Source: Bacilli bacterium (GTDB taxonomy: Bacteria > Bacillota > Bacilli > Tumebacillales > JAQBPP01). Taken from it: a stretch of 14,875 nucleotides of DNA. The stretch is from positions 1 through 14,875 of the forward strand of contig JAQBPP010000377.1 of the NCBI GenBank assembly GCA_028287455.1. Reading direction: 5' to 3'. Below the pieces are notes generated by a model. It did no database searches. It worked only from the letters and a program-made list of their open reading frames with translations, and had not been told where the DNA came from. Shown in pieces: positions 1 through 8,700 of this stretch. Made by a program: the position numbers and the translations under genes. Positions within the stretch are counted from its first letter, which is position 1. The number at the start of each line of letters is the position of its first letter.

Positions 1-766
1 CATCTACCAGTTTTGCCTGATTCTGCCCTCCACTTACTACAGAGGAGAGAAACACATCGTCAAGCTGCTGGCCTACCAGACTGATTCCGCTCCTCCATTT
101 CTCAAGATCCTGGATCTCGATCAATTCACCTGTGGGCAGATTTCGTTCGTTTAGCAGCCATTTCTTATCTGTAGTCAAAGAAAATTTGCACTTGTCAAGC
201 GCATCACCTGGCCGAAACGGGAATCGAAAAGTAGTGTGGTAACCAATTCCCCACGGAAACGATTCGCTGCTCTTGTTAATGATTGTGGCATCTTTATGTA
301 CAGCACCACCATCAAGCGTGTAAGTCATTCGAATCACAAAATTGTGCGGGAACTGCTTCATTACTTCAGGGAATTTGCTGGAGTCAAACTCTGTTTCTAC
401 TACGACACGCTCACCAGTCACTTCTGTCCGGACCAGTTCCCACTTTTCTCGGTAAACGAAGCCATGAATGTGATTATTCTTGGCCGGTTCATTCACTGCA
501 AATTGATAATTCCGCTCACCAAAAGAAAACCGCCCTTCACTAATCCGGTTTGGCGGAAATAAAATGGGCGTGCCATACAGTGCAGGCTTGATTAAATAAT
601 CTTCAGCTGATTTAGGCACCCGCAGCAATTCCAATTGCTTTTCCTTAAAAACCAATGAAATCATCGCACTGCCCCATCCTGGGACCACAACTGCTTCAAA
701 ATAGTCATTCGATGCTTGGATTGCAGCCTCTCCAAGGAAAGTAATTTCTTGTACCTGAGCTGTCAT
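1..766 (-). CDS. Aldose 1-epimerase (galactose mutarotase) family protein, C-terminus cut by window edge
   Basis: The minus strand is open from the left edge to an ATG at 766-764, giving about 255 residues of a longer protein. Conserved aldose-epimerase marks are visible: PNRI at about residues 72-75 followed by a G-R-F strand, HIHGF at 99-103 with candidate catalytic/substrate-binding histidines, and GIGYHTTF at 173-180, matching the second conserved His region. The family interconverts alpha and beta anomers of aldoses in the cytosol; the true sugar cannot be told from sequence. An in-frame ATG two codons upstream (772-770) is an alternative start, and the purine-rich AGAAGGCGAGG just ahead could serve either. 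The C-terminal part, including the expected catalytic Glu, is outside the window. It follows the tuf terminator, so it is probably a separate transcription unit unrelated to translation. Family assignment is fairly secure; exact function is not. Confidence 0.8.
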   Translation of the reverse strand, partial: MTAQVQEITFLGEAAIQASNDYFEAVVVPGWGSAMISLVFKEKQLELLRVPKSAEDYLIKPALYGTPILFPPNRISEGRFSFGERNYQFAVNEPAKNNHIHGFVYREKWELVRTEVTGERVVVETEFDSSKFPEVMKQFPHNFVIRMTYTLDGGAVHKDATIINKSSESFPWGIGYHTTFRFPFRPGDALDKCKFSLTTDKKWLLNERNLPTGELIEIQDLEKWRSGISLVGQQLDDVFLSSVVSGGQNQAKLVD

Positions 767-783
767 AACCATCCTCGCCTTCT

Positions 784-806
784 GTGTGAAATGTGTCTAT
801 TCACAC
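784..806. promoter_or_regulatory. Operator-like inverted repeat upstream of the epimerase gene
   Basis: GTGTGAA at 784-790 and TTCACAC at 800-806 form a perfect 7-bp inverted repeat with a 9-bp spacer. It lies about 20-40 bases before the epimerase start, just upstream of the ribosome binding site and downstream of a TTGACA. This spacing fits a dimeric repressor operator. In RNA it could also form a weak hairpin in the leader. No regulator is encoded nearby, so the identity is unknown. Confidence 0.4.
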
Positions 807-834
807 TTCACCATATTCTTCGGATCCATGTCAA
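805..834 (-). promoter_or_regulatory. Candidate promoter of the epimerase gene (-35 only convincing)
   Basis: A perfect minus-strand -35 hexamer TTGACA occupies 834-829. At 17-18 bp spacing the -10 is poor (TGAAGT, three of six matches), so a weak or activator-dependent promoter would be needed. The position between the tuf terminator and the epimerase ribosome binding site makes some promoter here likely. Confidence 0.3.
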
Positions 835-863
835 CAGCACTAACCCATTTTGTGCATCCAAGT

Positions 864-893
864 AAAAAACCCGCCTCCAAGAGACGGGTTTAA
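864..893 (-). terminator. Rho-independent terminator after tuf
   Basis: On the minus strand, AAACCCGTCT and AGGCGGGTTT pair over ten positions (one G-U pair) around a TTGG loop, and the right arm runs into a T6 tract. It lies about 20 bases after the tuf stop codon and closes the str gene cluster. The layout is that of a classic intrinsic terminator. Confidence 0.88.
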
Positions 894-913
894 TCCTGAA
901 AGCCTGCAGTAAA

Positions 914-2104
914 CTAAGCTTGGATCGAAGTTACAACGCCAGCGCCAACAGTACGTCCGCCTTCACGAATAGCGAAACGAGTTCCTTCTTCCAGAGCGAT
1001 TGGTGAAATCAGTTCTACTGAAAGAGCGATGTTGTCGCCAGGCATTACCATTTCCGTACCTTCTGGAAGGTGAACGATTCCGGTAACGTCAGTGGTACGA
1101 ACATAGAATTGTGGGCGATAGTTTGCGAAGAAAGGAGTATGACGTCCACCCTCTTCTTTGGTCAAAACGTAAACTTCAGCTTGAAATTTGGTGTGAGGCT
1201 TGATCGAACCTGGTTTTACCAACACTTGACCGCGCTCGATATCTTTGCGGTCTACGCCGCGCAAGAGCGCGCCGATGTTGTCCCCAGCTTCAGCATAATC
1301 GAGCAGTTTACGGAACATTTCTACCCCGGTCACGATCGATTTGCGAGTTGCTTCAGCCAAACCAACAATTTCGATTTCCTCACCGACTTTGACGGCACCA
1401 CGCTCAACACGACCAGTTGCCACAGTACCACGACCTGTGATGGTGAATACGTCCTCCACAGGCATCAAGAAAGGACGATCAGTTTGACGCTCAGGCTGTG
1501 GGATGAAGGAATCTACAGCATCCATCAGCTCGTCAATTTTCTTAGCCCAATCGCCTTCTGGATTTTCCAAAGCTTCTTTGGCAGATCCGCGGATAACAGG
1601 AATATCGTCGCCTGGGAATTCATACTCGGTCAACAGATCACGAATTTCCATTTCTACTAATTCCAGCAACTCTTCGTCATCCACCATGTCGCATTTGTTC
1701 ATGAATACTACAATGTGAGGAACGCCTACTTGACGGGAGAGTAAGATGTGCTCACGAGTTTGCGGCATTGGGCCGTCAGCTGCAGACACTACCAAGATCG
1801 CACCGTCCATTTGAGCAGCACCGGTGATCATGTTTTTCACATAGTCAGCGTGTCCGGGGCAATCAACGTGTGCATAGTGGCGGTTTGCTGTTTCGTACTC
1901 AACGTGTGCAGTATTGATGGTGATTCCGCGCTCGCGCTCTTCAGGAGCTTTGTCAATCGCGTCATACGCCATTGCTTGCGCACCGCCACGCTTCGATAAA
2001 ACTGTGGTGATTGCTGCAGTTAAAGTGGTTTTACCATGGTCAACGTGACCGATGGTGCCAATGTTAACGTGCGGTTTGTTACGCTCAAATTTCGCTTTTG
2101 CCAC
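914..2104 (-). CDS. tuf: Translation elongation factor Tu
   Basis: EF-Tu is the GTPase that carries aminoacyl-tRNA to the ribosomal A site. All GTP-binding motifs are present: GHVDHGKT at residues 19-26, RGIT at 59-62 (switch I), DCPGH at 81-85 and NKCD at 136-139, followed by the two beta-barrel domains, ending VVTSIQA. I choose the GTG at 2104-2102, giving 396 residues beginning M(V)AKAKFERNK as in Bacillales EF-Tu. A strong Shine-Dalgarno AGAGGAG lies at 2120-2114, nine bases ahead. An in-frame TTG three codons upstream is directly next to that Shine-Dalgarno and cannot use it. It is the last gene of the str cluster, 83 bp after fusA, with its own terminator. I saw no clear separate promoter for it. 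Confidence 0.97.
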   Translation of the reverse strand: MAKAKFERNKPHVNIGTIGHVDHGKTTLTAAITTVLSKRGGAQAMAYDAIDKAPEERERGITINTAHVEYETANRHYAHVDCPGHADYVKNMITGAAQMDGAILVVSAADGPMPQTREHILLSRQVGVPHIVVFMNKCDMVDDEELLELVEMEIRDLLTEYEFPGDDIPVIRGSAKEALENPEGDWAKKIDELMDAVDSFIPQPERQTDRPFLMPVEDVFTITGRGTVATGRVERGAVKVGEEIEIVGLAEATRKSIVTGVEMFRKLLDYAEAGDNIGALLRGVDRKDIERGQVLVKPGSIKPHTKFQAEVYVLTKEEGGRHTPFFANYRPQFYVRTTDVTGIVHLPEGTEMVMPGDNIALSVELISPIALEEGTRFAIREGGRTVGAGVVTSIQA

Positions 2105-2173
2105 AAGAGTCAACTCCTCTTTTGATTGGTTTGGTTGTTGTGTACATGCAATTGTTGCTGCAATGTATGAGAC

Positions 2174-2199
2174 AAAGGGAACAGAAATTAATTCCCTTT
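2174..2199 (-). other. Hairpin overlapping the fusA stop codon
   Basis: AAAGGGAA at 2174-2181 and TTCCCTTT at 2192-2199 are perfect 8-bp complements around a 10-base loop that contains the fusA stop codon. There is no U-tract, so it is not an intrinsic terminator. It could be a processing or stability element between fusA and tuf, or a chance structure. Confidence 0.35.
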
Positions 2200-4263
2200 A
2201 TTCTTCGCAATAATTTCATTCGCGATCGTCTTCGGAACTTCCTCGTAGCTGCTGAATACCATCGAGAAACTTCCGCGTCCTTGTGTACGGGAGCGCATGG
2301 AAGTTGCATATCCGAACATCTCGGACAATGGAACATAACCACGAATGATTTGTGCGCCGTTACGAGCTTCCATACCTTCAATTCGTCCACGACGGGAGTT
2401 GATATCGCCCATGATGTCGCCCATGTATTCTTCAGGAACTGTGACTTCAACCTTCATGATCGGTTCAAGAATAATAGGATCAGCCTTCTGGACACCGGCT
2501 TTCAGCGCCATGGAACCCGCAATTTTGAATGCCATTTCAGATGAGTCAACATCGTGGTAAGATCCGTCAACAATTCGTGCTTTGAGGTCAATCAAAGGAT
2601 ATCCTGCAAGCACGCCGTTGGTCATCGCTTCTTGAATACCGGCGTCGACCGCTGGGATATACTCCCTTGGCACTACACCACCGACCACCTTGTTCTCGAA
2701 TTCATAACCCTTGCCGCGCTCTAACGGTTCGAGTTCCAGCCAAACATGTCCGTATTGCCCTTTACCGCCTGACTGACGAACGAATTTACCTTCAATCTTG
2801 GTTCTGCCCTTAATCGTTTCCTTGTAAGCAACTTGTGGTTTACCAACATTGGCATCCACTTTAAACTCACGCTGCAAACGATCGACAATGATCTCCAGAT
2901 GGAGTTCACCCATCCCTGAAATGATTGTCTGGCCAGTTTCATGATCAGTGTGAGTTTTAAACGTTGGATCCTCTTCTGCCAGTTTCGCCAGTGCCATACC
3001 CATTTTATCCTGGTCAGCCTTGGTCTTCGGTTCAATTGCAACGTCGATGACTGGAGCCGGGAAATCCATCGCTTCCAGAATCACTACGTTCTTCTCGTCA
3101 CAAAGGGTATCTCCAGTAGTCGTATCTTTGAGTCCTACAGCGGAGGCAATATCCCCAGCATATACCTGCGCAATCTCTTCGCGATGATTCGCATGCATCT
3201 GCAGAATTCGTCCGATCCGCTCACGTTTGCCTTTGGTAGAGTTCAGCACATAAGAGCCAGAGCCTAACGTGCCAGAATACACACGGAAGAACGCCAACTT
3301 ACCTACAAATGGGTCAGTCGCGATTTTAAATGCCAAAGCGGCGAACGGCTCGCTGTCGCTGGAAGGACGGGTCGTCTCTTCCCCATCTTCGGTAATCCCT
3401 TTAATCGGAGGAATGTCAAGCGGCGATGGCATATAATCGATCACAGCATCCAGCATCGGTTGTACACCCTTGTTGCGGTAAGACGATCCGCACAAAACCG
3501 GGATAATCGTACCTGCGATACAGCCTTTTCGAAGCCCAACCTTGATTTCTTCTGTCGTTAATTGTTCGCCTTCCAGATACTTCATCATGAGGTCTTCATC
3601 TTGCTCAGCGACTGCTTCAACCAATTTCAAGCGGTATTCTTCCGCCTGGTCTATGAGATCAGCAGGGATTTCCACTTCGTCAGACGATTTACCCAGGTCA
3701 TCCGAGTATACGATCGCATTCATCGCAACGAGATCAACCATGCCTTGGAAATGGTCTTCCGCTCCGATCGGCAGTTGAATCGCTACTGGATTTGCACTCA
3801 AACGCGTGCGAATTTGGTCCATACACATAAAGAAGTCTGCCCCGATGATATCCATCTTGTTGACATAGCAAATCCGTGGGACATTATATTTATCAGCTTG
3901 ACGCCAAACGGTTTCGGATTGAGGCTCCACTCCACCTTTTGCATCAAAGACAGTCACAGCACCGTCAAGTACACGCAGTGAACGCTCAACTTCAACCGTG
4001 AAGTCGACGTGTCCAGGCGTGTCAATAATATTGATCCGGTGTCCCTTCCACTGAGCGGTGGTCGCAGCAGATGTAATCGTGATGCCGCGCTCTTGCTCTT
4101 GTACCATCCAGTCCATGGTTGCTGCACCTTCGTGCACTTCCCCAATTTTATGCACCCGGCCTGTATAGAACAGAATCCGTTCAGTTGTGGTGGTCTTACC
4201 GGCGTCAATATGTGCCATAATCCCAATGTTTCTTGTATTTTCTAATGCAAAATCACGAGCCAC
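2188..4263 (-). CDS. fusA: Translation elongation factor G
   Basis: EF-G is the ribosomal translocase GTPase, also used with RRF in ribosome recycling. The 691-residue length is normal for Bacillales. Visible G motifs are AHIDAGKT at residues 17-24, RGIT at 59-62, DTPGH at 81-85 and NKMD at 135-138. Downstream come the domain II-V regions, including the GMGELHLEI stretch and GYATSMRSRTQGRGSF near the C-terminus. The start is GTG at 4263-4261. It is preceded at seven bases by a textbook AGAAAGGAGG (4280-4271), one of the best Shine-Dalgarno matches in the window. The gene lies 47 bp after rpsG and 83 bp before tuf, in the standard str order. Confidence 0.97.
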   Translation of the reverse strand: MARDFALENTRNIGIMAHIDAGKTTTTERILFYTGRVHKIGEVHEGAATMDWMVQEQERGITITSAATTAQWKGHRINIIDTPGHVDFTVEVERSLRVLDGAVTVFDAKGGVEPQSETVWRQADKYNVPRICYVNKMDIIGADFFMCMDQIRTRLSANPVAIQLPIGAEDHFQGMVDLVAMNAIVYSDDLGKSSDEVEIPADLIDQAEEYRLKLVEAVAEQDEDLMMKYLEGEQLTTEEIKVGLRKGCIAGTIIPVLCGSSYRNKGVQPMLDAVIDYMPSPLDIPPIKGITEDGEETTRPSSDSEPFAALAFKIATDPFVGKLAFFRVYSGTLGSGSYVLNSTKGKRERIGRILQMHANHREEIAQVYAGDIASAVGLKDTTTGDTLCDEKNVVILEAMDFPAPVIDVAIEPKTKADQDKMGMALAKLAEEDPTFKTHTDHETGQTIISGMGELHLEIIVDRLQREFKVDANVGKPQVAYKETIKGRTKIEGKFVRQSGGKGQYGHVWLELEPLERGKGYEFENKVVGGVVPREYIPAVDAGIQEAMTNGVLAGYPLIDLKARIVDGSYHDVDSSEMAFKIAGSMALKAGVQKADPIILEPIMKVEVTVPEEYMGDIMGDINSRRGRIEGMEARNGAQIIRGYVPLSEMFGYATSMRSRTQGRGSFSMVFSSYEEVPKTIANEIIAKNKGN

Positions 4264-4310
4264 TTAACGTCCTCCTTTCTTGCCAAAAATTCAATTGCTT
4301 AAACCACTGT

Positions 4311-4781
4311 CTACCAACGATAATGAGAGAACGCCTTGTTAGCTTCAGCCATTTTATGCATATCTTCGCGGCGTTTCACTGCGGCGCCAGTATTGTTAGC
4401 TGCATCCATGATTTCAGCAGCGAGTTTTTCTGTCATTGACTTCTCATTGCGATTGCGTGAAAAGTTGACCAACCAACGAATGCCAAGCGTCGAACGGCGT
4501 TCTGGACGAACTTCGATTGGAACCTGATAGTTCGCACCCCCAACGCGGCGAGCTTTGACCTCCAGAACAGGCATAATATTTTTAAGCGCTGCGTCAAAAA
4601 TTTCAACTGGATCCTTGCCAGTGCGTTCACGTATCATATCGAACGCTTCATAGACCAATCCCTGCGCTGTTCCCTTCTTACCATCATACATCACTTTATT
4701 CACCAAGCGGGTTACTACCTTGCTCCCATAAATGGGATCAGGCAATACATCCCGACGTGGAACCGGACCTTTGCGTGGCAT
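4311..4781 (-). CDS. rpsG: 30S ribosomal protein S7
   Basis: S7 is the primary assembly protein of the 30S head, contacting 16S rRNA and the E-site region. The protein is 156 residues, starting MPRKGPVPRRDVLPDP and ending AFSHYRW, as in Bacillales. The start chosen is ATG at 4781-4779, eight bases after AAGGAGG. An upstream in-frame extension of nine codons would put the start ahead of this Shine-Dalgarno and is not conserved. Conserved stretches include KVMYDGKKG and RRVGGANYQVP. It lies 50 bp after rpsL and 47 bp before fusA. In other bacteria S7 is the autoregulator of this operon; I did not identify its target here. Confidence 0.97.
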   Translation of the reverse strand: MPRKGPVPRRDVLPDPIYGSKVVTRLVNKVMYDGKKGTAQGLVYEAFDMIRERTGKDPVEIFDAALKNIMPVLEVKARRVGGANYQVPIEVRPERRSTLGIRWLVNFSRNRNEKSMTEKLAAEIMDAANNTGAAVKRREDMHKMAEANKAFSHYRW

Positions 4782-4831
4782 GTATGTCGCCTCCTTCCAT
4801 TCAGTCAATTATAGTTTTTTAAATGGCTTGA

Positions 4832-5251
4832 TTATTTTTTTGCTTTAGGCAGTTTTGCACCATACTTGGAACGCGATTGCATACGGTCTTTAACCCCTGC
4901 TGTATCAAGCGCTCCACGAACAATGTGATAACGTACTCCTGGCAAGTCTTTCACCCTTCCACCCCGAACAAGAACAACGGAGTGCTCTTGCAGGTTGTGG
5001 CCGATGCCTGGGATATACGCTGTTACTTCGATTCCGTTGGTTAAACGTACACGAGCATACTTGCGCAATGCCGAGTTCGGTTTTTTAGGAGTCATGGTTC
5101 CTACACGGGTGCATACGCCACGCTTCTGAGGAGACGATTGGTTCGTTTGCTCCTTCTCAAAGCTGTTGTATCCTTTTTGCAGCGCAGGTGCAGTAGATTT
5201 CTTCTGAATCACTGCACGACCCTTGCGAACGAGTTGATTAATTGTAGGCAT
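4832..5251 (-). CDS. rpsL: 30S ribosomal protein S12
   Basis: S12 is part of the decoding centre and affects translational accuracy. The product is 139 residues, beginning MPTINQLVRKGRA. The start at 5251-5249 is supported by GAGAGGAGGTG five bases ahead; the six-codon upstream extension runs through that site and is not credible. The PKKPNSALRK motif (residues 55-64) has Lys56, and the GGRVKDLPG loop has Lys101. These are the residues equivalent to E. coli Lys42/43 and Lys87 whose changes give streptomycin resistance; both are wild-type lysines here. It follows the L7Ae-family gene by 72 bp and precedes rpsG by 50 bp. Confidence 0.97.
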   Translation of the reverse strand: MPTINQLVRKGRAVIQKKSTAPALQKGYNSFEKEQTNQSSPQKRGVCTRVGTMTPKKPNSALRKYARVRLTNGIEVTAYIPGIGHNLQEHSVVLVRGGRVKDLPGVRYHIVRGALDTAGVKDRMQSRSKYGAKLPKAKK

Positions 5252-5264
5252 GACGACACCTCCT

Positions 5265-5315
5265 CTCAAAATTTAAGTCCACAGAGCCGGGCGGCTCACT
5301 GTTGCTCAAAATTAA
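5265..5315 (-). other. Hairpin flanked by short direct repeats between the L7Ae gene and rpsL
   Basis: The minus strand has GAGCC, a GCCC loop and GGCTC (5297-5284), extendable by ACA/TGT after a 2-base bulge. It is flanked by near-identical repeats (complements at 5305-5315 and 5265-5276, about 11 of 12 bases). No U-tract follows, so it is not a terminator. It sits in the rpsL leader, next to a gene for a kink-turn-binding family protein. I could not fit a clear kink-turn consensus. Confidence 0.3.
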
Positions 5316-5323
5316 ACAAACAT

Positions 5324-5575
5324 TTACTCTTCCACAATTGCTACAGCAGCTGCAGCAACCGCGATGCCACATGCCTTGCCTAGCTGTTTCATAGAGTCCA
5401 CCCAAACAAGCGGCGTTCCCTTCTGTTGGCATAAAGATACAATTGGGGTAATGAGCTGGCGGTCTGCATCCTTAGACAATACTACAGACTTAACTACCTG
5501 ATTTTCTAAGGACTTCAGAGTTTGATTCGTTCCGATCGCGAGTTTCCTCGCCTGTTTGACCCGATCGTACGACAT
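5324..5575 (-). CDS. rplGB: L7Ae-family ribosomal/kink-turn-binding protein (YbxF/RplGB type)
   Basis: This 83-residue protein sits between rpoC and rpsL, exactly where Bacillales carry ybxF (rplGB). It begins MSYDRVKQARK and ends with a hydrophobic GIAVAAAAVAIVEE segment that closes the small alpha-beta-alpha fold. The PLVWVDSMKQLGKACGI stretch matches the L7Ae family signature region. Family members bind kink-turn RNA; the B. subtilis paralogues bind such motifs, and ribosome association is reported, but the cellular role is not settled. The ATG start at 5575-5573 has AAGGAGG eight bases ahead. It is the first gene downstream of the strong str promoter at 5625-5653, so it leads the rpsL-rpsG-fusA-tuf transcript. 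Confidence 0.9.
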   Translation of the reverse strand: MSYDRVKQARKLAIGTNQTLKSLENQVVKSVVLSKDADRQLITPIVSLCQQKGTPLVWVDSMKQLGKACGIAVAAAAVAIVEE

Positions 5576-5624
5576 CCGCCCATCCTCCTTGTTTCTTGAC
5601 CAAACATCTCAGGCACACTAAGAC

Positions 5625-5653
5625 ATTCTAGCAGGGCCTACCCAGCATGTCAA
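5625..5653 (-). promoter_or_regulatory. Strong sigma-A promoter of the str cluster
   Basis: The minus strand reads TTGACA (5653-5648), a 17-bp spacer, then TAGAAT (5630-5625), eleven of twelve consensus bases at optimal spacing. TGC directly before the -10 adds an extended -10 element. It lies after the rpoC terminator-like hairpin and about 50 bases before the L7Ae-family start codon. This suggests that rplGB-rpsL-rpsG-fusA-tuf are transcribed largely independently of rpoBC. Confidence 0.85.
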
Positions 5654-5686
5654 CTGAAACGGGCGTGCCATTTTTAAATTGTGCGG

Positions 5687-5730
5687 CAAAAGACAACAGC
5701 CATGCCTCCCGGCCAGGGAAACATGGCTGT
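5687..5730 (-). terminator. Terminator-like hairpin after rpoC
   Basis: ACAGCCATG (5696-5704) and CATGGCTGT (5722-5730) are perfect 9-bp complements. Inside them TCCC and GGGA pair around a 5-base GC-rich loop. On the minus strand the structure is followed by TGTCTTTT, an interrupted U-tract, so termination may be partial. It lies about 20 bases after the rpoC stop and ahead of the str promoter, and probably separates the two transcription units. Confidence 0.65.
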
Positions 5731-5749
5731 CATTCTGCCTAGTCTGTTC

Positions 5750-8700
5750 CTAAACCGTTTCTACTTCTACAGGCTTCGAATCGGTTTTCTCCACAGTCTC
5801 GCTGACAGTTTCTTCAGTTTCAGCACCCTGCATCATTTTAATGTTGCGATAGCGGGACATTCCTGTTCCTGCCGGGATCAGCTTGCCGATGATGACATTC
5901 TCTTTGAGCCCGAGCAAACGGTCCACTTTGCCTTTGATGGCCGCGTCTGTCAAGACACGTGTGGTTTCCTGGAAGGAAGCCGCAGACAGGAAAGAATCGG
6001 TCTCCAGCGATGCTTTGGTAATTCCAAGCAATGCTGGACGCGCTACAGCAGGCTCTCCGCCCGCCATGAATGCTTTATGGTTCGCTTCTTCAAATTCATA
6101 AATATCCACGTAGGTACCAGGCAGCAGTTCTGTTGTTCCGCTGTCGGCAATGCGGACTTTGCGCAGCATTTGGCGAACCATTACTTCAATGTGCTTATCG
6201 TTGATATCCACACCCTGCAGACGGTATACCCGCTGCACTTCGCGCAGCAGATAATTCTGCACGCCGCGAACACCTTTGACCTTGAGCATGTCTTTGGGAT
6301 CAACTGATCCTTCAGTCAACTCGTCGCCAGCTTCTACTTTCTGTCCAACCGAAACGCGCACCCTGGAGCCGTATGGCACCGCATAAGTTTTGGACTCCGC
6401 ATCGCCAGTAATTTCAATCTCGCGCTTATCCTTCACTTCACGGATTTCCTTGACCTCACCATCAAACTCAGTGATGATCGCCTGCCCTTTTGGATTACGT
6501 GCTTCGAACAACTCTTGAATACGCGGCAAGCCTTGGGTGATGTCGTCGCCGGCTACGCCACCTGTGTGGAACGTACGCATGGTCAGCTGAGTTCCTGGTT
6601 CACCGATCGATTGAGCTGCAATAATTCCAACGGCCTCACCAATTTCCACCATGTTGCCGGTGGCCAAATTACGTCCGTAGCATTTAATGCAAACGCCATG
6701 ACGGGTTCTGCATGTCTGTACGGAGCGAATATGCACACTGTTGATACCCGCCTCAAGCATAATGCGTGCAATTTCTTCATCAATCAACTGATTCTTCGCA
6801 CACAACAGTTGATTGGTTTCCGGATGATAAATATTTGCAAACGAGACGCGACCCACGATCCGGTCATTCAGATCTTCAATGACTTCACGTCCATCGCGGA
6901 TTTCATCAACGATGATCCCCTTATCTGTACCACAGTCATCCGCTCGGACAATCACATCTTGCGCAACGTCCACTAAACGACGGGTTAAGTAACCCGAGTC
7001 AGCTGTACGCAGTGCTGTATCCGCCAACCCTTTGCGGGCGCCATGCGTGGAGATAAAGTACTCCAATACAGTAAGCCCTTCGCGGAAGTTGGATCTAATT
7101 GGCAGCTCGATGATGCGTCCTGATGGGTTAGCCATCAATCCACGCATACCAGCAAGCTGAGTGATCTGAGAAACGTTGCCTCGAGCTCCTGAGTCCTGCA
7201 TCATAAAGATCGGATTCAAACGTTCCAAACTGTTGATCAATAATTCACGGATATCATCCCTGGCGTTTTCCCAGATTGAAATTACCTGTTTGTAACGCTC
7301 GTCTTCTGTGATTAATCCGCGGCGGTATTGGTTAACCACCAGCGATACCTTCTTGTCAGCTTCAGCCAAAATGTCTACTTTCTTCTCCGGCACTTTGATA
7401 TCGGCTACGGAAACAGTGATGCCCGCTATAGTCGAGTACTTGAACCCAAGTGCTTTCACCAGATCGAGGATTTCGGCAGTTTGGGTCGTTCCATACCGAC
7501 GGAAGACCTCCGCGATGATCACGCCCAACGTTTTACGAATCACAGCCTCTTGCTGGGGAATCGCTTTTACTCTGTCCCTCAGGTTGACCCCTTTTTCAAG
7601 GACAAAATATTCTTCCGGCGTACCGTTCAGAATATTTTCAATGTGAGGAGAGTTAATAAAAGGGAAGTCTGCCGGGAAAATTTCATTGAAAATAATTTTA
7701 CCAATGGTAGTCATCAGCATTCCGTTGTGCTGAGCCGGTGTAAATGAAGTTTTGTTCAGCACGCGAGCCGGGATGATGACACGCGTATGCAGTGCCATTT
7801 GACCGCTTTCGTACGCACAAATCGCTTCATTGATCGACGTAAATATGCGGCCTTCGTCTTTGCCGCCTGGACGGTCAATGGTCAGATAATAAGCACCAAG
7901 CACCATATCCTGCGTCGGAGTCACAACAGGCTTGCCGTCTTTTGGATTCAGAATGTTGTGTGCAGCGAGCATGAGCAGACGTGCTTCTGCCTGCGCCTCT
8001 GCGGACAGCGGCACGTGCACCGCCATTTGGTCTCCGTCAAAGTCGGCGTTGTAAGCCGTACAAACTAACGGATGCAGCTTGATCGCGCGTCCTTCAACCA
8101 ACGTAGGTTCAAATGCCTGAATCCCTAAACGGTGCAGTGTAGGAGCACGGTTGAGCAGAACGGGATGTTCTTTGATTACTTCTTCTACAACGTCCCACAC
8201 ATCAGGTGAAACACGTTCTACTTTGCGTTTTGCTGATTTGATGTTATGCGCTAATCCTTTTGCTACCAATTCCTTCATGACAAATGGTTTGAACAGCTCA
8301 AGGGCCATCTCTTTTGGCAAACCGCATTGGTACATTTTCAAGTGAGGTCCAACCACAATCACAGAACGGCCGGAATAGTCTACCCGTTTGCCAAGCAAAT
8401 TCTGGCGGAAACGTCCTTGCTTCCCTTTTAACATATGGGAAAGCGACTTAAGCGGACGGTTGCCAGGACCGGTAACCGGTCTGCCGCGGCGGCCGTTGTC
8501 GATTAACGCATCGACAGCTTCCTGCAGCATGCGTTTCTCGTTCTGCACAATAATATCAGGAGCGCCTAAATCAAGCAGTCGCTTCAGTCGATTGTTCCGG
8601 TTGATCACACGACGGTACAAGTCGTTCAAATCAGAGGTCGCAAATCGACCGCCATCCAATTGCACCATCGGGCGAAGTTCGGGTGGAATCACAGGCAGCA

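Noticed and set aside
236..562. Plus-strand open frame in the left-end region
   Set aside because: The opposite strand encodes the aldose 1-epimerase-family protein with recognisable motifs; the plus-strand frame is its shadow.
1070..1660. A 196-codon plus-strand open frame opposite tuf
   Set aside because: It is the antisense shadow of highly conserved EF-Tu codons; composition and lack of initiation signals argue against a gene.
2105..2113. A longer EF-Tu starting at TTG 2113 (MTLVAKAKF)
   Set aside because: That TTG abuts the Shine-Dalgarno with no spacing, while the GTG at 2104 has ideal spacing and gives the conserved N-terminus.
5681..6307. A 208-codon plus-strand open frame opposite the 3' end of rpoC
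   Set aside because: It lies wholly antisense to conserved rpoC coding sequence and the terminator region, has no convincing ribosome binding site and resembles no family I know.
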